From contig CM057233.1 of the NCBI GenBank assembly GCA_029891385.1, positions 50,732,063-50,796,062 on the forward strand: a DNA stretch of 64,000 bases, in the 5' to 3' direction. The notes under the pieces were generated by a model. That model worked only from the letters and a program-made list of their open reading frames with translations. It was not told where the DNA came from and made no database searches. Source of the DNA: Erythroxylum novogranatense (Eukaryota > Streptophyta > Magnoliopsida > Malpighiales > Erythroxylaceae). The translations under genes and the position numbers were made by a program. Positions 1 through 9,359 of this stretch are shown here, piece by piece (positions within the stretch are counted from its first letter, which is position 1; each line of letters begins with the position of its first letter).

Positions 1-335
1 TTACCCATTTAGAGGTGGATCTAATTTTTAAAGCCTTCATGAAAGTTGTAGAGGGTTCTTTTACCATTCCGTAAACACCAAGTTTGTCAAATTTGGAGTT
101 CTGGATCAAAAGTTATGATGTTTGCAAGTTGAGGTGCTGTGTAAAGTTTTGAGGAGATTATCGATTGGTCAACTTTGAGTACATTTTTGACCCTTTAAAG
201 ACCGATTTTGCCTTTCAAGTCCTTCTTAAAAATTGTATATCTTTCTTTTACCTTTCCAACGGTATCGAGTTTGTAAAATTCAGAGCTCGGAGTCAAAAGT
301 TATGAGTGTTAGAAGTTTGAAGGTCGGAATAGGTG

Positions 336-443
336 TTGGCCGACCTTTGTTAGCCGACCTCTATTGGCCGACCTCTGTTGGCCGACCTTTGTTAGCCGAC
401 CTCTGTTGGCCGACCTCTATTGGCCGACCTCTGTTGGCCGACC
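336..443 (+). repeat. 14-bp tandem array (TTGGCCGACCTCTG type)
   Basis: Seven complete 14-bp units plus a partial eighth, alternating TTGGCCGACC and TTAGCCGACC cores with CTCTG, CTTTG or CTCTA ends. It is a GC-rich block inside an AT-rich LTR, just before the conserved CGTCCGACATCCGAT motif. The open frame across it is a translation of the repeat, not a gene. Confidence 0.93.
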
Positions 444-540
444 GATCTTCGTTCTGGCCGAGCTTTGATTTTCTGACCGAGCTCTGACCTCCCTTCACTC
501 TTTTAAGCATAACTTCTTCGTCCGACATCCGATCGATCTG

Positions 541-1300
541 ATATATTTTGGAAATTAAACTAGAGAGATGGGGCTACAAATGTTATGAAGGAGCCGAGCT
601 ATAATGTAGCCTCTAAGACTTTCAATTTCAGGTCGGAATTTAGATGTAGTGTTCAGTGTAGGTGTTGTAGTGGCTGTATAGTGTTCAGTATTTTGGAGAT
701 ATATCGATCGGTAGAGCTCCAATTGAGTTTATTATTGTTTCTAATTAAAATAAAGACATGGTTCTACAAATGTTATGAAGGAGCCGAGCTATAATGTAGC
801 CTCTAAGACTTTCAATTTCAGGTCGGAATTTAGATGTAGTGTTCAGTCTCGGTGTTGTAATGGCTGAATAGCGTTCAGTATATTGGAGATATCTCGATTG
901 GTAGAGCTCCAATTGAGTTGACTCTTATTGATAATTAAAATAGAGACATGGGGCTACAAATGTTATGAAGGAGCCGAGCTATAATGTAGCCTTTAAGACG
1001 TTCAATTTCAGGTCGGAAGTTCAGTGTCATGTTCAGTCTCGGTGTTGTAATGGCTGAATAGTGTTCAGTATTTTGGAGATATCTAGGTCGCTAGAGCTCG
1101 GATTGAGTTGATTCTTGTTCTAATTAAAATAGAGACATGGGGCTACAAATTTTATGAAGGAGCCGAGCTACAATTTAGCCTCTAAGACTTTCAATTTCGG
1201 GTCGGAAGTCAGGTGTAATGTTCAGCCTCGGGTCTGAAGAACAGACTTCAGTATTTTGGAGATATCTTGAGCTATAGAGCTCCGATCGATCCGATTCTTG
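541..1300 (+). repeat. About 189-bp tandem repeat, four copies
   Basis: The block 'ctacaaatgttatgaagg' followed by 'agccgagctataatgtagcc' recurs near 571, 761, 950 and 1140, a period of about 189 bp, with increasing divergence in the last copy. Related but single-copy blocks appear in element A near 3650 and 3840, so this is a family-specific expansion inside the outer LTR. Confidence 0.9.
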
Positions 1301-1510
1301 AAGCGATGGATTCGTAAGACATAGAGGAACATTTCTATAGAAGAAAGTTTTGTCAAATGGCTTCATTTACTTGATCGAAATAATCAGATCAGATGTCAGT
1401 TTTAAAGACCAATGAAGGGGCAATTTTGGAAGTTTACTTAAAGGGTTAAGTTTATAGGCTTAAATAGAGGGGCATATGGGTCATTCCTCATTCATTAAAT
1501 GACATGGTAC

Positions 1511-1517
1511 TATAAAA
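1511..1517 (+). promoter_or_regulatory. Putative TATA box of outer LTR
   Basis: The sequence TATAAAA lies after 'gacatggtac' and upstream of a purine-rich, leader-like stretch, the usual order in a plant LTR promoter. The matching site in element A reads 'gacatggcacataagaagataaaa' in outline, so the TATA form is not kept there. The start site is inferred only. Confidence 0.5.
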
Positions 1518-2421
1518 GCAGGAGGGCTGTCATTGTTTGAAGGAGAAGCCCGAAACTTATAATCAAAGGAAAGAAAGAATAAGAGAATAAGAGAGAAGAG
1601 AGAAGGGAGAGCAAGCTTCGGTGGAGAAAAAGGGGAGAAAGCTAGGGCTCGATTTTTCTACCACTTGAAGAGAGATTTTGATGTCATTCCAAGAGAGAAA
1701 AAGGTGGAGGATGAGGAGAGCTTCATCTTGAACCAAGAAAATCCAAAAATGGAGGAGAAATGAGGTAAGAGCAATTTTTAAGATTTGAGTTTCTCTTGAA
1801 GTTTTGGTTTAGAATTATAGAAAATGGTATGAGTTTGTGGAGTATGAAGTCAATTTTGATGATTGCTAAGTACTATGGGTTTAATTTTGGATGTAAGTTA
1901 ATTAGGGTTTAGGCCATTTTTGTGAATTGGGAATTTTGGAAGCTTTTGGTGTAGGTAGCTTGGAAATATGAGCGTTTTGTGTTTTCTAAGCTCAATTTGA
2001 GTAATTAAGTTAATTATGATGTTGAATTTGGGTGGAATTGCTTTAGGTAAAGTTAAATTGGAAGAAAGAAGGAATCAATGGACAAATTGGAACGAGGAAC
2101 AAGTTTCTAGCATCGATTCGAGGTGGGTACCTGTTTATAATAGAATTTATAAGCCACTACTGCTTTCCTTAAACAAAAAGATTTTCAGATTTCAATTGCA
2201 TCATAAATGTTGCATCATTGTATGAATGATTTGAAAAATCATTATTGATTCAATGCATGAACTTTTGATGAATTGCAAAATACATTTGTGTTATGCCTCG
2301 AAAAGTCCATGGCATTTCGTATATTCGGAAAAGAGCATTCGATAAATTGATTTAAGCATGATTATGTGATTGTGATTGGGCGAGAGAGAACCTATTTCGT
2401 TAAGTCACATGCACGTTGACC

Positions 2422-2426
2422 CCCTA
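2422..2426. repeat. Target site duplication CCCTA, left copy of element A
   Basis: CCCTA directly precedes the TGTTGG start of the 5' LTR. The same five bases follow the 3' LTR at 13712-13716. This exact 5-bp match proves the outer boundaries of element A and shows that the outer LTR is the target. Confidence 0.93.
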
Positions 2427-3109
2427 TGTTGGACCCCGAACCTTGAGTGACAATTTGACTTAGAAATTTGAATGATAAAGTGGATGAGTTGATTGAAATG
2501 GAGTTGAAAATCAAGGATAAAAAGAGAAAGAGTGAAAATATGAAAAATTGTGTAATAGTTGACTTTTTGGCCTTTGAACGTTGACTTTTGATACAGGCAA
2601 AATTTGATAAAATGATCTACTGGAAACTTGTAGATTATGTTAAGAGCTTTCTGTAGACATAAAGTTTGCAATTTTTCGATATCGGGAGTGAAAGTTATGA
2701 TCAGTCAAAGTTTATGTTTGATAGGGTTTGACTTTTATTATGACTTTTATTATGACTGAATCTTTGACTGAGAAATTAACCTAGTTAGAGGTTAATTGAG
2801 TTTTAATGTTCTTCATGAAAATTGAAGGGTTTGTTTTGATTTTTATTTCGAGATAAAGTATGCAATTTTTCGATCTCGGCATAATAAGTTATGATTTTTA
2901 CAAGTTTGTATAGAGGATATTATCTTTGACCGAAAAAATGAACTTCCGTAGGAGTCGAATTGAGTTTTATGTCCTTCGTGAAAGATGTAGAGCTTCCCTC
3001 AAGCTTTCTATAGAGACTAAGTTTGTCAAAATTGGAATTCGGGATTGAGAATTATGAATTTTGGAAGTTTAGATGAAAAAAAAAGAGAGAGGAAAATGAT
3101 TTATTCCCG

Positions 3110-3295
3110 TCACTAGGGCGACGCGTATCGCCATAGCGATGGCGAGCGTCCAGCCGCTGTTGCTACGGCGACGCGTATCGCCATAGCGATGGCGAACGTC
3201 TAGCCGTCGTCGCTACGGCGACGCGCATCGCCATAGCGATGGCGAGCATTCGGCTCCCGTCGCTAAGGCGACGTGGTCGCCAGGGCGACCGCGTC
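3110..3295 (+). repeat. CpG-rich 50-bp tandem array with hairpin core, first copy
   Basis: Three units with a period of exactly 50 bp. Each holds the perfect inverted repeat TCGCCAT-AGCG-ATGGCGA, at 3128-3145, 3178-3195 and 3228-3245. A degenerate GC-rich extension follows, ending near the CGCGTC at 3290. The small frames read through it on both strands are artefacts of the repeat. Confidence 0.93.
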
Positions 3296-4420
3296 TTCGC
3301 CTCGCCCAAACGCGGGCGTTTCTGCTTGGAATGACGCCGTTTTTGTTTCTCCAATACGGCGCCGTTTTGATTCCTTTGTTAGTTTCCTTTCACAAATTCG
3401 ACCTTTGTTCACTATTTTGTTTATATCTTTTCCGTCCGACATCCGATTGAGTCTATTCTTGTGGTGTTGGATTCCTAAAACAATTCCCTACATCCTCATG
3501 GGAAATTTGTAATTTTATGAGATTAAATTAGTGGTTATTAATTTAATCAAAGTGAGTCGGGAAATTTTCCGAGCATAGTTCAGTGTTTTGAGAAATTCGG
3601 GATCTGTAGAGATCCGATTGAAGTGGTTCTTGAGGCGAAATAAAGCTAAGACAAGGGGCTACAAATCATATGAAGAAATAAAATGTCAATTTTGCCCCTA
3701 AGACCCTCAAATTATGAATGGAAGTTCAAATTGATGTGCAGTTTTTGGATTTGGAACATCTGAGAGTAATTTGAGGATAACTTTTGATCTGGGAATCTAA
3801 ATGTGGTGATTCTTGTTTTGAATTAAACTAGAGACATAAGGCTACAATTGTTATGAAGACATCGAGTTTCAATTCTTGGATTAAGAATGTGAATTTTTGG
3901 ACGGAAATAATTGTACATGGAAAATGTCTTAGAATATGGATATTCCTTAACTGTTTTGCGTATAACTTTTGATGTAGTGATCAGAATTGAGCGCAGTCAG
4001 TGGCGTTGGATTCGTATGATTGATAGGAACATTTCTCGAGAAGGAAGTTTCAACAAATTCCTTCAAATTGATAGTGCGAATCAGACCCGCAAGTGATCAT
4101 GACTTAAAGTAACATGACAAGGGTATTTTAGTCTTTTCATCAATTTTAAATGACATGGCACATAAGAAGATAAAATTGTCGTTTTTAATAAGGAGATTCA
4201 CGATTTTTCTGGAAAGAAGAAGAGAAAATAAGAAGAGAAGAGAAGATTGAAGTTTCGGATGAGAGGAAAAAAGGGAGAAAAGAGAGAGAAAGCTAGTTTT
4301 TGGAAATTTAAGAGTTTTAAAGCTTGTTTTGAGTAGATTTCAAGGAAGAAGGATGAAAGAAGGTGGAAACTCCCTATAAGGCTTGTAAAAATCCGAAAAT
4401 GAAGAGAGGAAGAGGTAAGA

Positions 4421-4480
4421 GAAATTCTTCTATGAGATTGATTTTGTAAATGTTTTATGAGATTGATTTTGTAAATGTTT
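4421..4480 (+). repeat. Deletion joint with short tandem duplication in 5' LTR of A
   Basis: The block 'tgagattgattttgtaaatg' occurs twice in a row here. In the 3' LTR its two halves lie about 330 bp apart (near 11778 and 12110), and the preceding part joins at 11376. The joints share ATGTTT. A stretch of about 700 bp has been lost and a small island retained twice. Confidence 0.85.
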
Positions 4481-5109
4481 GAAATTATGATTTTCGAATG
4501 TTTTCTGGAAAATTTTCATAAGCTTAAATTCATTGTTTTAAATGATTTGATAAATTGATATAAATTTCTGAAAGTGCATTTGTTGTGTATGCATTATTCA
4601 ATTGCTGAAATTACTGTTTGATAAAATGATCTACTAGAAACTTGTAGATTGTGTTAAGAGCTTTCTGTAGACATAAAGTTTGCAATTTTTCGACATCGGG
4701 AGTGAAAGTTATGATCAGTCAAAGTTTATGTTTGATAGGGTTTGACTTTTATTATGACTGAATCTTTGACTGAGAAATTAACCTAGTTAGAGGTTAATTG
4801 AGTTTTAATGTTCTTCATGAAAATTGAAGGGTTTGTTTTGATCTTTATTTCGAGATGAAGTATGCAATTTTTCGATCTCGGCATAATAAGTTATGATTTT
4901 TACAAGTTTGTATAGAGGATAATATCTTTGACCGAAAAAATGAACTTCCGTAGGAGTCGAATTGAGTTTTATGTCCTTCGTGAAAGATGTAGAGCTTCCC
5001 TCAAGCTTTCTATAGAGACTAAGTTTGTCAAAATTAGAATTCGGGATTGAGAATTATAAATTTTGGAAGTTTAGATGAAAAAAAAAAGAGAGGAAAATGA
5101 TTTATTCCC

Positions 5110-5247
5110 GTCACTAGGGCGATGCGTATCGCCATAGCGATGGCGAGCGTCCAGCCGCTGTTGCTACGGCGATGCGCATCGCCATAGCGATGGCGAGCAT
5201 TCGGCTCGCGTCGCTAAGGCGACGCGGTCGCCAGGGCGACCGCGTCT
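5110..5247 (+). repeat. CpG-rich array, second copy (two hairpin units)
   Basis: Same array as at 3110 but with only two TCGCCAT-AGCG-ATGGCGA units (5129-5146 and 5179-5196), followed by the same degenerate extension. It lies in the second partial LTR copy of the rearranged 5' LTR. Confidence 0.92.
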
Positions 5248-8200
5248 TCGCCTCGCCCAAACGCGGGCGTTTCTGCTTGGAACGACGCCGTTTTTGTTTC
5301 TCCAATCTGGCGCTTTTGATTCCTTTGTTAGTTTCCTTTCACAAATTCGACCTTTGTTCACTATTTTGTTTATATCTTTTCCGTCCGACATCCGATTGAG
5401 TCTATTCTTGCGGTGTTGGATTCCTAAAACAATTCCCTACATCCTCATGAGAAATTTGTAATTTTATGAGATTAAATTAATGGTTATTAATTTAATCAAA
5501 GTGAGTCGGGAAATTTTCTGAGCATAGTTCAGTGTTTTGAGAAATTCGGGATCTGTAGAGATCCGATTGAAGTGATTCTTGAGGCGAAATAAAGATAAGA
5601 CAAGGGGCTACAAATCATATGAAGAAATAAAATGTCAATTTTGTCCCTAAGACCCTCAAATTATGAATGGAAGTTCAAATTCATGTGTAGTTTTTGGATT
5701 TGGAACATCCGAGAGTAATTTGAGCATAACTTTTGATCTGGGAATCGAAATGAGGTGATTCTTGTTTTGAATTAAACTAGAGACATAAGGCTACAATTTT
5801 TATGAATACATCGAGTTTCAATTCTGGGATTAAGAATGTGAATTTTGGGACGGAAATAATCGTACATGGAAAATGTCTTAGAATATGGATATTCCTAAAC
5901 TGTTTTGCGTATAACTTTTGATGTAGTGATCGGAATTGAGCGCGGTCAGTGGCGTTGGATTCGTATGATTGAGAGGAACATTTCTCGAGTAGGAAGTTTT
6001 GACAAATTTCTTCAAATTGATAGTGCGAATCAGACCCGCAAGTGATCATGACTTAAAGTAACATGACAAGGGCATTTTAGTCTTTTCATCAATTTTAAAT
6101 GACATGGCACATAAGAAGATAAAATTTTCGTTTTTAAGAAGGAGATTCACGATTTTTCTGGAAAGAAGAAGAGAAAATAAGAAGAGAAGAGAAGATTGAA
6201 GTTTGGATGAGAGGAAAAAAGGGAGAAAAGAGAGAGAAAGCTAGTTTTTGGAAATTTAAGAGTTTTAAAGCTTGTTTTGAGTAGATTTCAAGGAAGAAGG
6301 ATGAAAGAAGGTGGAAACTCCCTCTAAGGCTTGTAAAAATCCGAAAATGAAGAGAGGAAGAGGTAAGAGAAATTCTTCTACTTTGAATTTTTGATAAGTT
6401 TTTGGGTTTAGATTAATTAGAAATGATGTGGGTTTATGTGCTATGAGTTTTATTTTGTGATTGATGAGTTAATTTTGGTTATGGAAGATTTTAGAGAGAG
6501 AAAGCTTAGTGGGGAAGATGATCAATAGTAAAAAATTGGGAGTTTTTGAATTTGATGATTTAGATGGCTTGAATTAGTGAAGAATTTGAAATATCCTAAG
6601 TTAATTTTGATGTTTATGCTTTAGGTGAAGTTTAATTTGAAAAATTATGAATTGGGGGTTTAGGCCAAATTAGAGATTTGGGGGTTTTTTCCAACTTTTG
6701 TAAATTAAAGGTGTAGAATCATCAATAATAGCATGAATGGATGAAATATGGAATCAATTTTGAAGAAATTATGTTTTATGAGATTGATTTTGGGTGTATT
6801 GGTTTAGGTCAATTTTGAAAATTGGGGATTTTCAAAATTGGAGATTGAAATAACTTGGAAATATGATAATTATGAATTTCCGATAGTTAATTTTGGGAAT
6901 TATGCAAATTTATGATGTGAATTTGGGTGATATTGGCGTAGGTCGATTTTAATTGAATGAAGGAAAGAAGCAAGGATCAAATTGGAGCTAGGATCAAGTT
7001 TCTGGCAATAATTCGAGGTGGGTAGCATATTTATATTTTGATCTGTAAGCTTAATACGAATTTTCGAAAATTAAAGAAAGCAAAAATGTGAAATTTGATA
7101 AATTATTGTTTTGTAAATGTTTGAAATTATGATTTTCGAATGTTTTCTGGAAAATTTTCATAAGCTTAAATTCATTGTTTTAAATGATTTGATAAATTGA
7201 TATAAATTTCTGAAAGTGCATTTGTTGTGTATGCATTATTCAATTCTTTGAAATTACTGCTTGATTGAATGATTTGATTGTTGAATTTAGTGAACGATAG
7301 ATTGAATAAATTGAGTTGTATGCATTTTGTGGAAAATTTGAAGAAAAGTAAGATTTTGGAAAGTGCCTTGAGCAATTTGAATTTCCGTTTTCGATATGTG
7401 TTATGTGGGTTTGGTAGGTCCTTTGGTGAGTCATTGTTGTCTATGTGTATAGCCTTCGCCTGCCTGCTTAGTAAGGGCACGGAGCTCGATTCGGACTCCT
7501 TTCACGACTACACCGGACCGTTTTGGGAAAGTGTAATACGTTACATTCACTACCGACAGACCGCTTATGCGAGAATGTGCATGACGTTCTGTTGGACCTA
7601 GCTGCACCATTACGATATGTTATGTGTTTTCAATTTTGTTTACGAATGTTGCATTCATATTTATGAAAATTCGAGAATGTTTGAAAAATAAGAAAAAGTG
7701 AGATTACTATGAAAAGTTTGAAAAAAATAAATTAAAAATTATAAAGTTTGAAAAATTAGCCCTTTTTGGCAAAAAGATTATTAAAAACGATTTCAGCTTA
7801 TTTATCAGTTTATAAATGTGTTATCCACGAGTGTAGTAGCTTACTTCCCTTTCATCCCCATCTCCGTGTTTCGAAAGGTGAGATCGGATGAAAGTATGTC
7901 AAGACGTTTGGTTTGATTTTGTATCATTTGGATTCGTGAGTTGATGTGTATATGAGTTAGATAAGTTTGGATAAGTAGATTTGCGTAGAAAGATGAGTAT
8001 GGTGTATGTACATAAATGATTGGGTTGTGTTTAGATTGAATTAAAGCATTGTATCTGGTATAAGAATAAATGTGAATGAATTTTGGATATTAAATTGCGT
8101 TAGGAATGTATATTGAGATTTATGGAAGTGTTAGATTTAGGTTTGTGTTTTGCTGGTGTTTGGATTCCGGACGGGGGTGTCCGATGATTCTGAGATCTGT

Positions 8201-8715
8201 TTGGGATTATAGAAGTGGTTATTTACCTTTGCAGGTTTTGGGTTAGGAAAAATGCAGCCGTTATGCTGCCAAATTTTCGTTAGAAAATAAAGTGAAAATG
8301 AAAAAAAAATAAGATTTAGATATATATAAGAGATGGAATATAAAAGAAAAAAAGAAAAAAAAATTATACCGGATTTTCGCATCGGATTAGTCTAAGGAAT
8401 TCCAACGCAATTATGTTTCTCTGTTCTTTGTTTCTCACGGATGTCGGATATGATTCAGTTTCATTACGTCGTTTGTTTGGTTTGATTCGATACGTGTTCG
8501 ATTTGCTTCCGCTTTCGCTTTGTTCCGTTTTATGCTTTTGGCTTCCGCATTTTGCTATTCACCCGCTTGTCTCTGTATTTGATTTGGTTTTCGTTCTCGT
8601 TTCACTTTTCGTCTCCGCTTTTCGCTTCGCTTTGTAATCCGATTCGATTCCGTTCCTTTTGTTCTTCTTCATTTTTCGGTTGGGATCCGGTTCCCGGATC
8701 GGGTCCCAACATTTA

Positions 8716-8730
8716 TGGTATCAGAGCCCA
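8716..8730 (+). promoter_or_regulatory. Primer binding site of element A
   Basis: TGGTATCAGAGCCCA starts four bases after the LTR end. TGGTATCAGAGC is complementary to the 3' end of plant initiator tRNA-Met, the usual primer for plant LTR retrotransposons. Confidence 0.95.
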
Positions 8731-9345
8731 GTAATATGATCTTACTTGGGCGTATGAGTATGAATAAGGAATTGATAAGAGTTTGTAAAGATAAGAGTGA
8801 ATTTGTAAGGATATGCTAAGTGATCTTTTGATTTTGATGAAAGAAGTATGATTGTCTTTAGGAATGTGAAATTGATGTGCATGACGATTTGATGAATTCA
8901 AGTGATTGGTTCGATTTGGGTGTTAAGAATATGATTGATTTTCGGAATGTGTTGAGGAACTTAAGATTAGTATTTCTTGAGATATTGTGATGAATTGATA
9001 TAGATGAAAGAATGATGACATAATGAGAAAGATTAAACGATGATTGAACCATATTAGGGTTCTTAAGAAATGGACCATTGACTTGTGTCCATAAGTGTAG
9101 AAACAGTGAATTATGAATCTAGTGTTTTGATATGATATGAGTGGTATATGATTTAAGGAAATGCAATTTGTGAAGAGATTGAGAATATGTATGATGAGTA
9201 AATGTGATGAAAAAGTAATTGATTATGAGTCTTGAAAAGAAATTAGTAAGAAAGTGCTTGATGATCATTGTTTAGAAAGAAATTTATGCAAGAATTAGTT
9301 ACTTGGAGTTTAAGTAAGTGTGAATTTCGAGGACGAAATTCTTTT

Positions 9346-9359
9346 AAGAGGGGGAGAAA
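9346..9359 (+). promoter_or_regulatory. Polypurine tract of element A
   Basis: AAGAGGGGGAGAAA directly abuts the TGTTGG start of the 3' LTR, the expected place for plus-strand priming. It follows the 'ttcgaggacgaaatt' motif. Confidence 0.93.

Larger units (their letters stand above)
1..2426 (+). mobile_element. Left arm of outer LTR, split by element A
   Basis: Non-coding AT-rich DNA that runs parallel to the LTRs of element A. The opening bases match the part of LTR A starting near 2770, so the true LTR start should lie a few hundred bases before the window. Shared blocks include the CGTCCGACATCCGAT motif near 520 (3440 and 10380 in A), a purine-rich leader near 1560-1760 (4200-4420 in A) and the 'tcgaggtgggta' block near 2117 (7014 in A). 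It stops at 2426, where A is inserted, and resumes at 13717. The identity of its internal region is unknown, so it may be a solo LTR or a 3' LTR. Confidence 0.8.
2427..8711 (+). repeat. 5' LTR of element A, internally rearranged (6285 bp)
   Basis: Starts TGTTGGACCCCGAACC and ends GATCGGGTCCCAACA. It is nearly 2 kb longer than the 3' LTR because it holds two overlapping partial copies. Bases 2427-4616 follow the LTR from its start to the point matching 12256, but lack most of the segment matching 11377-12108. At 4617-4622 (TTTGAT) the sequence jumps back to the point matching 9536 and then runs to the LTR end. Outside a few patches the match to the 3' LTR is very close by eye, which suggests a fairly recent insertion. 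Confidence 0.9.
8712..9359 (+). other. Internal region of element A, non-coding
   Basis: These 648 bp lie between the two LTRs. They contain the primer binding site at the left and the polypurine tract at the right, with AT-rich, purine-leaning sequence between. I find no gag, protease, reverse transcriptase or integrase motif on either strand. The short frames present (about 60 codons) run antisense and resemble nothing. Confidence 0.9.

Noticed and set aside
336..443. Short regular repeat resembling a CRISPR array
   Set aside because: Units are directly adjacent with no unique spacers and the context is a plant LTR.
3163..5399. Arg/Pro-rich frames at 3163-3354, 5114-5399 and 10067-10396
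   Set aside because: They translate the CpG-rich LTR array and appear in several frames at once.
8413..8637. Hydrophobic 74-codon frame near the LTR end, repeated at 13413-13637
   Set aside because: Lies wholly within the LTR next to its terminus, T/C-rich, and its presence in both LTRs is due to LTR identity and not selection.
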